From Bacteroidota bacterium (GTDB taxonomy: Bacteria; Bacteroidota; Bacteroidia; Bacteroidales; VadinHA17), in assembly GCA_015222065.1 (NCBI GenBank), contig JADFUQ010000266.1, positions 1 to 19,910 on the forward strand: a DNA stretch of 19,910 nucleotides. Reading direction: 5' to 3'. Position 1 is the first letter of the stretch. Every line of letters starts with the position of its first letter. The translations under genes were made by a program, and so were the position numbers. Below, one piece after another: positions 8,808-15,561 of the stretch. The notes under the pieces were generated by a model that worked only from the letters and a program-made list of their open reading frames with translations, did no database searches and was not told where the DNA came from.

Positions 8808-8828
8808 TTGATTAACTTTTGTTCTAAG

Positions 8829-8845
8829 ACCGAACTTGCTTCGGT
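8829..8845 (+). terminator. Possible stem-loop after beta-helix copy 1
   Basis: ACCGAA and TTCGGT form a perfect 6-bp stem around a CTTGC loop in the 179-bp gap before the GH63-like gene. It is followed by ATAAATTTTC, not a clean T-run, so it could be a weak terminator, an RNA-stabilising hairpin or chance. Confidence 0.35.
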
Positions 8846-8897
8846 ATAAATTTTCAAATTCGATGTTTAAGTAATAATATTTAACAAAGGTATTAAA

Positions 8898-11372
8898 ATG
8901 AAAAAAGTAATTCTTCTTATGTCAGCTGTAATTTTGTTTTCATGTAATTCAAAACAGAAAAAAAATGAATTTGAAATAGGTAATTTCTATGCTGATGTGA
9001 TGCATGGCATCACCTTTAAGTATGATAATAACCGGGCCTTCCAGTTCAGAATTGGGTTTGTTGATTCTTCCGGAAATTATGTGAGGTCCTACAAGGATCA
9101 CCTAGAGATGTTAGAAGATAATTCAGGACAAAAATTTGGTCCTTCTGCACCAGATTACTCATATAATAAATACGGTTTTACCACTGATCAAAATAATATA
9201 ATATGGATTGAATGGTCAAGGCTTGATGATGGGAAAGGTGCTGTTGGTAGAATATATAGCCACACACCCCAAAAACTATATATTGAAGTAATGCAGGTAT
9301 GGCCAAGTGCCCCGGGAGTTCTCTACCAAATTACTGAAACCGGTTTTGAGGGTTGGCTGGATCTTGACAGGCAATCTGAAAATTCTGACTGGACATTTGA
9401 TGTGATCGAAAATGAAAAAACGGCCTCATTTGCTTCAAAGGCAGACGCAGATTCCCTCCGAAGGAATATTATTCAGGAGGAAAAAACGACAACCTCAACA
9501 GATGATTATTTCCAATCTGCTGCAATATCATATAATGTAAGTGCTGATAATCCTCTGTTTTTTTTTTCCGGCAAGATAAATTCTGCATACACAAAATCTA
9601 AAATTGAAGAAAGATTATCCCTCAAACAGAAGGAATATAACGATAGAAGGTTTTCAGTTAATACCCCTATGGGAGAAATTTGGGAGGCAGTTTCAAATCA
9701 TCTGAATCTATCCAGGGTATATGGTACACAAAACAAGCTGACAGGCCATGTGGTAAGCAGAGGTTGGTGTAACAAACACCAACAAATATTATATGAATGG
9801 GATAGTTTTTTTCATGCAATGCTTGCTTCTCTTGAAGATCCTGAAGGTGCAAGGGAAACAGTCAGGGCTATATTCTTTCACCAGACTTCAGAAGGGATTG
9901 TTCCCAATGTCACCAATGGAAATGATACTGCAATGAATTCTGATGACAGGTCACAGCCACCTGTAGGGGCTATTTGTGTATGGAAAATGCATCAATATCA
10001 TCCGAACATGAAATTTCTTGAAGAGGTATATCCTAAATTGCTTAAATGGCACGACTGGTGGTTTGATATTCGACCTGAAAATGGGTTGCCTTATCGTGAC
10101 GGTAACAAAAATGGATTGCTCGAGTGGGGTTCAGAGACCGGAAAGATGCAATATGCAAAATACGAAAGTGGACAGGATAATAGTCCGATGTTCGATGATG
10201 TGCGTATAAATGTGGAATCGAGAACCCTCGAGCTGGATATGGCCGGGTTAAGTGGATTGTGGGCTGCCGATGCACTCTATTTGTCGTACATTGCTGATGC
10301 ACTGGGTAAAGAAAAAGATGCAGAAGTTTTAAGAAAACAGATGGATGACATGAATGTAGCTATCAATGCACAACTTTGGAACGAAAATGTTGGAATGTAT
10401 TGTAATAAATACTGGAATGATAAATCCAGAAAACCTAAAGCAAAAGATTTTAAGTCTATTTCCAATGAAAATTTTAAGGGTGAAATAACCCGTTCTTATC
10501 GTAATATAGTTGGGGATACAATATCTGAGTCAGTTGCAGAAATGGCAATTGACAATAGAGAACTTGGTTATTATATTGACAACAAGATTCCTATATACTG
10601 GACAGCAACAATTAGTCCTGAGAAATCAGGAAAATACTTCTTCTATACTCCGGAAGAAATGGGTGTGGTTCTTGATGTTGACGGAGATCGCATTATTGAT
10701 AACAGACATTTCTGGGTTACTGAATTTACCAGTGATCCCATACACCTTGAGGCAGGTGAGGAGTATATATTATCGCTCAGATATACTGGCGATATCCCCT
10801 TTGAACTACTGTGGACTACTGAACAAAAAACGGAGGGTCCCTTATTTAGTGTTCGTCTCTCACCATCTCTTTTTTATCCCCTTATAGCAGGTGCACCCAA
10901 TGATGAAAAAGCAGAACTTATCATTAATAACCTTATTGATACTACTCTGTTTTGGGGTGAATATGTGATTCCGACCATCGCCCGAAATGATCCTGCCTTT
11001 CCATCACAGGGCTATTGGAGAGGAAGAATATGGCCACCAACCAACTACCTGGTTTATCTTGGTATAAACAACTATGCATCCGATGAAGTTACATGGCAAT
11101 TTGCTCTAAAAAGTGTTGTAATGGCTCAGAATGAATGGGTAAAACAAGGTCATTTGCATGAGAACTATAATGCAAACGGCTGGGGTACTGGAACCCCACA
11201 TTATTGCTGGGGCGGTTTAATGCAATGTATCTTGCTGGAAGAATTGGCCGTTTTTGATCGTGATGGGAAACTAGCTTCCAATCCTGCGGCCAAAGGCAGG
11301 TTTGTGATAAAAAATTATCCAGTGAAAGGGGATCTTATTCCTGAACTTGTTGTTACCGGAGTTTATAAATAA
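8898..11372 (+). CDS. GH63-like (alpha/alpha)6 glycosidase lipoprotein with PA14-like insert
   Basis: The 824-residue protein has a lipoprotein leader (ILFSC, Cys16), so it is probably membrane-anchored. Residues about 25-260 look like a beta-sandwich. The (alpha/alpha)6 domain follows, with GH63/trehalase-like (MGH1-like) motifs: ILYEWDSFFHAML (Asp302, acid candidate), GLLEWGSETG (Glu409), FPSQGYWRGRIWPPTNYLVY, and HLHENYNANGWGTG (Glu755, base candidate by analogy with bacterial GH63). Between MYCNKYWNDK (residue 509) and GPLFSVRLSPSLFYPLIAG (from 647), normally one continuous hairpin, lies about 137 residues containing a PA14-like domain: IPIYWTATISPEKSGKYFF, VVLDVDGDRIID, LEAGEEYILSLRY, FELLWTTEQ. 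PA14 domains often bind glycans. The substrate is unknown; GH63-like enzymes act on alpha-glucosides and other alpha-linked sugars. The gene separates the two beta-helix twins and has a weak AAAGG before its ATG. Confidence 0.78.
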   Translation: MKKVILLMSAVILFSCNSKQKKNEFEIGNFYADVMHGITFKYDNNRAFQFRIGFVDSSGNYVRSYKDHLEMLEDNSGQKFGPSAPDYSYNKYGFTTDQNNIIWIEWSRLDDGKGAVGRIYSHTPQKLYIEVMQVWPSAPGVLYQITETGFEGWLDLDRQSENSDWTFDVIENEKTASFASKADADSLRRNIIQEEKTTTSTDDYFQSAAISYNVSADNPLFFFSGKINSAYTKSKIEERLSLKQKEYNDRRFSVNTPMGEIWEAVSNHLNLSRVYGTQNKLTGHVVSRGWCNKHQQILYEWDSFFHAMLASLEDPEGARETVRAIFFHQTSEGIVPNVTNGNDTAMNSDDRSQPPVGAICVWKMHQYHPNMKFLEEVYPKLLKWHDWWFDIRPENGLPYRDGNKNGLLEWGSETGKMQYAKYESGQDNSPMFDDVRINVESRTLELDMAGLSGLWAADALYLSYIADALGKEKDAEVLRKQMDDMNVAINAQLWNENVGMYCNKYWNDKSRKPKAKDFKSISNENFKGEITRSYRNIVGDTISESVAEMAIDNRELGYYIDNKIPIYWTATISPEKSGKYFFYTPEEMGVVLDVDGDRIIDNRHFWVTEFTSDPIHLEAGEEYILSLRYTGDIPFELLWTTEQKTEGPLFSVRLSPSLFYPLIAGAPNDEKAELIINNLIDTTLFWGEYVIPTIARNDPAFPSQGYWRGRIWPPTNYLVYLGINNYASDEVTWQFALKSVVMAQNEWVKQGHLHENYNANGWGTGTPHYCWGGLMQCILLEELAVFDRDGKLASNPAAKGRFVIKNYPVKGDLIPELVVTGVYK

Positions 11373-11399
11373 ACAGAGTTAAACTAATATGTCTGTAAT

Positions 11400-11428
11400 C
11401 CTGTCCGACAACAGGCGGATAAAATCCG
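11400..11428 (+). terminator. Two abutting small stem-loops after the GH63-like gene
   Basis: CCTGT pairs with ACAGG around a 6-nt loop (11400-11415). Directly next to it, CGGAT pairs with ATCCG around AAA (11416-11428). Both stems are 5 bp and perfect. They lie 27 bp after the gene's stop and 15 bp before a palindromic element. There is no T-run, so a terminator is only one option; a processing or protein-binding site would fit as well. Confidence 0.35.
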
Positions 11429-11442
11429 GTCCAAATAATTCA

Positions 11443-11473
11443 AAATAGATATCTATTATTCCTTGATCAATAT
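11443..11473 (+). promoter_or_regulatory. Conserved 31-bp intergenic element with 14-bp palindrome, copy 1
   Basis: This element matches 15475-15505 at 29 of 31 positions. It holds a perfect 14-bp palindrome, AATAGATATCTATT (11444-11457), and a second 8-bp palindrome, TTGATCAA (11463-11470). Both copies lie in gaps upstream of a hydrolase gene: copy 1 is about 45 bp before the beta-helix twin, copy 2 about 36 bp before GH3. An operator or a promoter-linked site is plausible. Shared descent of the flanking DNA is the other explanation. No TAnnTTTG box is seen next to it. Confidence 0.5.
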
Positions 11474-11517
11474 TAATAAAGAGCTTTACATAAAACTTTA
11501 TATATATGAAAACTAAA

Positions 11518-13578
11518 ATGAAAACCCTTACTAAATTATCAGTCATTTTTTTATTATCTCTAACCTTTGCATGTAACTATTCTGATCAAAAAGAATTTTA
11601 TATATCACCATATGGAAATGATAATAACAAGGGTACATTTGAAAAACCATTTCTCACCCTGGAAAAAGCCCGTGATGCCATCAGGCTGATAAAACAGGAA
11701 AAAGGACTTCCCGAAGGAGGAGTTACTGTTTTTCTCAGAGGAGGACGTTATTTTTTAAGTCAAACATTTATTCTCGGACCGGACGATTCAGGATCTGAAA
11801 ATGCTCCTGTGCGATATTGTGCTTTCCCAGGTGAAACACCAGTGCTATCCGGGGGATTTATCATTAATGGTTGGAACTTACTGACTGAGAACCTGCCTGA
11901 AATTGATCCGGTTGCAAAAGGAAAAATATGGTATGCTTCCGTTGAGAAAAACAAGCTGTTTCACTTTTTATATATTGATGGTAAAATGGCAACTCGCTCA
12001 CGAAGCATCAATCATGATAATTGGGAGGAATGGTCACATGATTTTACTTTCGGTAAACCCGAAAAGAAAGGGCAGCTTATACTGTTAAAGAATAAAAATA
12101 TATTGAAGCACCTTCCGTCAAATGGTGATATGGAAATGACTGCGATAGTAAAGCAATACGGAGTAATGGGGAATGGAGTTATCACGGATATTGATACGAC
12201 AAAAGGAACAGTTTACTGGAACAGTTCACAATTAAACCTGACGCCTGCAAGAGATTGGGAACCTAAAGAAGCATACCGGTTTGAGAATGCTCTTTATCTT
12301 ATTGATGAACCCGGCGAATGGGCTTTAAACAGTAAATTGGGACAGGTGTATTATTATCCTTCAGACAGCATTGGTAATGCCGGGATTATTGCCCCTGTTT
12401 TATGTGAAATAGTTCGCTTTCAGGGTGATGAAGAAGCTGAAAAATGGGTGCATCATATCGAATTCAGAGGGATTACTTTTATTTATACTGACCGGTTACC
12501 GGAAAATCAGTGGCCGCACAACTGGTTAAAAAGGCAATGGGAAAACCCCGATGCCATGATTTTTATGCAGGGTGTTCATGATTGTATTTTGGAAGGAAAC
12601 AGAATTTTGCATTCAGGCACTTATGGGATTGCTTTGGATCATTATGCACAGAATATGTCAATTACCGGCAATGAAATCGGCTTTACAGGCAGCGGGGGGA
12701 TCCAGATTTATGGATATGGACCGGGAACAAAAGATGTTAATCATCATAATATCATACGCCGGAACTATATTCATGATCAAGGACTGGCAAACTATTGGCA
12801 TTCACCCAATATTCAGATCTTCGGAAGCGGTTACAATACGATCTCTTATAATTTTCTTGCCCGGTCTGCATATTGCAGCATTTCCATAGTAGGATCCCAT
12901 TTTAAGAATATGAATAATTATCAGCCGGAAAACAGTTGGAACGGACAAGTGGATAAGTGGAATGCACATAATATCCTATGGGAGGATTTCCCGGCTGAAG
13001 TAATTGACAGCCTGAAGAGAGGGGAAAAGGTCTTTACAAAGGAAAATTTCCGTAAATATATCTATTCACACAACAATGTAGTTGAGTATAATATTTGTGT
13101 GGAACCAATGCAAAAATTGTACGAAGGTGGGGTGCTTTATGCCTGGTGTCCGGGGAAAAATAATGAATACCGGGGAAACCTGATCTATGGCAAAAAGGAG
13201 ATGCCGGGTTCCTCTGTAATAGCCATGGACGATTATTCCGAATATGCACTGATTGAAGATAACGTGGTATGGATCAATGGAAAAATACTTGACGTGGTGG
13301 GTCAGCGGGATTATACACTGGGCACTACAATCCGGAATAATTATAATGTATGCTTGAAACCGGAATATACCTCAATTCGAAAACGTCCTTCTGAATGGTG
13401 GACGGACAGGAAAGATATCCAACCATTTACAGACTTGTTCAGAAAAATCTGCTTCGTAGTTAAAGAAGAAGGGGGCTGGACAGGTCATCCATCTTTAATG
13501 GATATAATAAATGAAAAGCCCCGAATTTTAAAAACCACAGTAAAACAGTACAAACCCACAATCGGAGAAGACAAATAA
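11518..13578 (+). CDS. GH141-like parallel beta-helix glycoside hydrolase, copy 2
   Basis: This is the close paralogue of the 6709-8718 protein, with the same domain order and all recognisable motifs kept (KPFLTLEKARDAIR, GGVTVFLRGGRYF, GFTGSGGIQIYGYG, WCPGKNNEYRGNLIYG), so both copies are likely active on related substrates. The start is placed at 11518, the codon matching copy 1. An in-frame ATG at 11506 would add MKTK; it arises where copy 1 has AGGAAAAC and this copy has ATGAAAAC, which also removes the Shine-Dalgarno-like bases. The S-A-Q signal cut site of copy 1 is S-D-Q here, which should hinder signal peptidase I and makes lipid modification at TFAC or an uncut leader worth considering. 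The C-terminus is about 20 residues longer than in copy 1. Its TAA shares a base with the next ATG (TAATG at 13576-13580). Confidence 0.75.
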   Translation: MKTLTKLSVIFLLSLTFACNYSDQKEFYISPYGNDNNKGTFEKPFLTLEKARDAIRLIKQEKGLPEGGVTVFLRGGRYFLSQTFILGPDDSGSENAPVRYCAFPGETPVLSGGFIINGWNLLTENLPEIDPVAKGKIWYASVEKNKLFHFLYIDGKMATRSRSINHDNWEEWSHDFTFGKPEKKGQLILLKNKNILKHLPSNGDMEMTAIVKQYGVMGNGVITDIDTTKGTVYWNSSQLNLTPARDWEPKEAYRFENALYLIDEPGEWALNSKLGQVYYYPSDSIGNAGIIAPVLCEIVRFQGDEEAEKWVHHIEFRGITFIYTDRLPENQWPHNWLKRQWENPDAMIFMQGVHDCILEGNRILHSGTYGIALDHYAQNMSITGNEIGFTGSGGIQIYGYGPGTKDVNHHNIIRRNYIHDQGLANYWHSPNIQIFGSGYNTISYNFLARSAYCSISIVGSHFKNMNNYQPENSWNGQVDKWNAHNILWEDFPAEVIDSLKRGEKVFTKENFRKYIYSHNNVVEYNICVEPMQKLYEGGVLYAWCPGKNNEYRGNLIYGKKEMPGSSVIAMDDYSEYALIEDNVVWINGKILDVVGQRDYTLGTTIRNNYNVCLKPEYTSIRKRPSEWWTDRKDIQPFTDLFRKICFVVKEEGGWTGHPSLMDIINEKPRILKTTVKQYKPTIGEDK
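11518..13578 (+). repeat. Long direct repeat, unit 2 (beta-helix gene)
   Basis: This is the second unit of the direct repeat described at 6709-8718. Differences are spread as single-base changes, many silent, which suggests an older duplication or two related acquisitions rather than a recent copy. Confidence 0.9.
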
Positions 13579-13598
13579 TGAACAGAATATATTTAAAA
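13564..13598 (+). repeat. Gene-junction repeat, copy B
   Basis: This covers the last codons of the second beta-helix gene (GEDK, stop) and the MNRIYLK start of a following frame. The central 18 bp, AATGAACAGAATATATTT, are identical to copy A. The frame reads on into the GH43 gene. Confidence 0.75.
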
Positions 13599-13603
13599 GG
13601 AGG
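13599..13603 (+). promoter_or_regulatory. Strong ribosome binding site choosing the GH43 start at 13611
   Basis: GGAGG sits 7 nt before the ATG at 13611 and is the best Shine-Dalgarno site in the window. It lies inside the in-frame extension that begins at ATG 13578, which has no such site of its own. This favours 13611 as the true start. Confidence 0.65.
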
Positions 13604-13610
13604 AAAAAAA

Positions 13611-15401
13611 ATGAATAAGCGTAAATTTTTATTCGGAACTATTGGAGTATCGGCTTTCAGTTCTTGCAGAACACCTCGGAGATCCTATTCGAAATGGATG
13701 GGATTGGTTTTCGTGATATTGTGTGCAATGCAAACGGGGGGATTCAGTAAAGAGTTTTATGTAGCGACCAACGGTGATGATCAAAATCCGGGCACTAAGG
13801 ACTGCACGGTTCGGAATAACGTCTTCATTGACGAAGAAGGGGCGACTGTGTTTCTTCCCGAACGAAAGGTTCTACTCATAAAATTCCATAATCCGATTAT
13901 TCCAGGTTTTTATCCCGACCCGAGTATCTGCCGTGTCGGGGATGACTTCTATCTTGCCACCAGTAGTTTTGAGTATTTCCCAGGTGTGCCGATTTTTCAC
14001 AGCAGGGACCTGGTACATTGGCAGCAAATCGGTCATTGCCTGACCCGAAAAAGCCAGATACCTTTGGAGAAGGCGCCAAATACCGGTGGTATCTGGGCGC
14101 CAACCCTCCGGTATCATAACGGCACTTTTTATATGATTACCAGAAATGCCACGCACAGAGGGGCTTTTTACGTGCATACTCAAAATCCAGCCGGAGAGTG
14201 GTCCGAGCCAATCTGGTTGGAAGAAACGTATGGTGATCCGTCCTTGTTCTTCGATGACGACGGGGTGGTGTATCACACCGGCTGCGACAGCATTAGTATT
14301 GTTCAAAGTGAGATAGATATAAATACTGGTAAATCTTTGACGGATACGAGACACATCTGGCCCGGCACCGGGGGAAAAGCTCCTGAAGGCCCGCATCTCT
14401 ATAAAATAGATGGCCGGTACTTCCTTATGATTGCGGAGGGAGGATCGGGGTACGGCCACATGGTTACCATCGCGAGAAGCGACAACCCGTGGGGGCCATT
14501 TGAAAGCTGCCCGAACAATCCAATACTGACACACAGAGATTATTGCAGTAGTCCCATTAAGTGCACCGGACATGCCGATCTGATTCAGGCGCAAAATGGC
14601 AGTTGGTGGATGGTTTTTCTCGGAAACCGCCCGGGTAGAGGACGGTGTCGGTGTTCCCAGTTGGGACGGGAAACGTTTCTTGCGCCGGTTTCGTGGACAA
14701 ACGAAGGATGGCCCGTCGTCGGTGAGAATGGAAGAGTCGCGTTGGAAATGAAAGCAGAATGTCTTCCCCTTAATCCCTGGGAGACGGAGTATACAAGGGA
14801 TGATTTCGATGGACAGGATTTACGGTTATGCTGGAATTTCCTGAGAAATCCATACGACGAGGACTGGTCGTTGTCGGAACGTCCGGGCTGGCTTCGGCTT
14901 CACGGCTCCGCGGTCTGTTTAGACGATCTGGACTCTCCCGCTTTCGTCGGAAGGCGCCAGCAGCATTTCGATTGTGAGGTCTCTACGCTTCTGGACTTCA
15001 CTCCTCAAAAAGATCACGAAGAGGCCGGACTGACCGTTCGGATGAACGAGCAAAACCATTACGAGATTGCCGTGGTGCGCCTTGAAGGCGAGCGATGCGT
15101 AATCGTTCGTCGCCGGATTGGAGGTCTCTCTGTAGTGGTTGCTCACGACAAAATCGGGCCGGGGAAGGTCAAGCTGAAGATCAAGGCCGACAGGGGGATG
15201 TACTATCTGTCTTATACTATGGAAGATAGAGAACCTAAAATGCTTGCCCAAGGAGGAACCCGATATCTATCGTCAGAAATAGCCGGAGGATATACAGGAG
15301 TGTATTTCGCTCTGTATGCCACTGGTAATGGGAAACGCAGTACGACTCCCGCGTATTTTGATTGGTTTGACTATATGCCATTGGAGGATAACCAAGAGTG
15401 A
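13611..15401 (+). CDS. GH43 beta-xylosidase/arabinofuranosidase with patchwork N-terminus
   Basis: The 596-residue protein (607 if read from 13578) is a GH43 enzyme from about residue 95: NPIIPGFYPDPSICRVGDDF gives the catalytic base Asp103, YGDPSLFFDDDG the pKa modulator Asp209, and APEGPHLYK the acid Glu259. A concanavalin-like C-terminal beta-sandwich (about 410-590) is typical of GH43 beta-xylosidases, which act on xylosides or arabinosides with inversion. Residues 1-94 are unusual: a first leader-like segment (KRKFLFGTIGVSAFSSC), a second hydrophobic segment (WMGLVFVILCAM), a beta-helix-type strip KEFYVATNGDDQNPGT, and a beta-helix-like coil CTVRNNVFIDEEG joined straight to GH43. Many close GH43 relatives begin near NPIIPG and have no leader. 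The gene is richer in G+C than its neighbours (32 and 36 of 60 in two sampled rows, against 20-26 in neighbouring genes), suggesting transfer. The catalytic call is firm; the export route is uncertain. Confidence 0.88.
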   Translation: MNKRKFLFGTIGVSAFSSCRTPRRSYSKWMGLVFVILCAMQTGGFSKEFYVATNGDDQNPGTKDCTVRNNVFIDEEGATVFLPERKVLLIKFHNPIIPGFYPDPSICRVGDDFYLATSSFEYFPGVPIFHSRDLVHWQQIGHCLTRKSQIPLEKAPNTGGIWAPTLRYHNGTFYMITRNATHRGAFYVHTQNPAGEWSEPIWLEETYGDPSLFFDDDGVVYHTGCDSISIVQSEIDINTGKSLTDTRHIWPGTGGKAPEGPHLYKIDGRYFLMIAEGGSGYGHMVTIARSDNPWGPFESCPNNPILTHRDYCSSPIKCTGHADLIQAQNGSWWMVFLGNRPGRGRCRCSQLGRETFLAPVSWTNEGWPVVGENGRVALEMKAECLPLNPWETEYTRDDFDGQDLRLCWNFLRNPYDEDWSLSERPGWLRLHGSAVCLDDLDSPAFVGRRQQHFDCEVSTLLDFTPQKDHEEAGLTVRMNEQNHYEIAVVRLEGERCVIVRRRIGGLSVVVAHDKIGPGKVKLKIKADRGMYYLSYTMEDREPKMLAQGGTRYLSSEIAGGYTGVYFALYATGNGKRSTTPAYFDWFDYMPLEDNQE

Positions 15402-15449
15402 CCGAAGAATATTTTCATGGAATGGTTATATGTGTATTTGAAACTCTTT

Positions 15450-15470
15450 TTTTGTTTATGGGAAACAAAA
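15450..15470 (+). terminator. A/T-rich stem-loop after the GH43 gene
   Basis: TTTTGTTT and AAACAAAA form a perfect 8-bp stem around an ATGGG loop, 48 bp after the GH43 stop. The T-run precedes rather than follows the stem on the + strand, so it is a weak candidate terminator. Confidence 0.3.
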
Positions 15471-15474
15471 GTGT

Positions 15475-15505
15475 AAATAGATATTTATTATTCCTTGATC
15501 ACTAT
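15475..15505 (+). promoter_or_regulatory. Conserved 31-bp intergenic element, copy 2
   Basis: This is the second copy of the element at 11443-11473, with two substitutions. Both fall in the palindromic parts (AATAGATATTTATT and TTGATCAC), so the symmetry is imperfect here. It lies upstream of the GH3 gene. Confidence 0.5.
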
Positions 15506-15517
15506 GTAATATTAAAA

Positions 15518-15541
15518 TCTAAAATAGAAGAAAACGAGTAA
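15518..15541 (+). pseudogene. Residual 3' end of a lost beta-helix gene
   Basis: The bases before the GH3 start read in frame as E-E-N-E-stop, with the TAA sharing a base with the GH3 ATG (TAATG). This matches the GENEK end of the first beta-helix gene and the TAATG overlap of the second. Together with the leader-type element 20-45 bp upstream, it looks like the two ends of a third beta-helix gene whose body has been deleted. Confidence 0.4.
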
Positions 15542-15561
15542 TGAAAAGAATATATTTGAAA
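15527..15561 (+). repeat. Gene-junction repeat, copy C (start of GH3 gene)
   Basis: This matches copy A at 32 of 35 positions. Here the MKRIYLK start leads into an intact signal peptide and gene, so this copy probably preserves the original arrangement. Confidence 0.75.

Noticed and set aside
8719..8897. Bacteroidota promoter (TTG plus TAnnTTTG) before the GH63-like gene and in the other gaps
   Set aside because: I looked for TAnnTTTG in all four larger gaps and found only near-matches with wrong spacing, so no promoter is annotated.
6709..13578. Composite transposon bounded by the long repeats
   Set aside because: The repeats are hydrolase genes, with no transposase, terminal inverted repeats or target duplications seen at their borders.
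13578..13610. ATG at 13578 as the GH43 start
   Set aside because: It lacks its own ribosome site and is part of the copied MNRIYLK border, while GGAGG is ideally placed for 13611. Coupled initiation at 13578 is not excluded.
13872..14594. Long open frame on the minus strand (240 codons) within the GH43 gene
   Set aside because: It is antisense to well-conserved GH43 catalytic motifs, has no recognisable domain, and is explained by the higher G+C of this gene.
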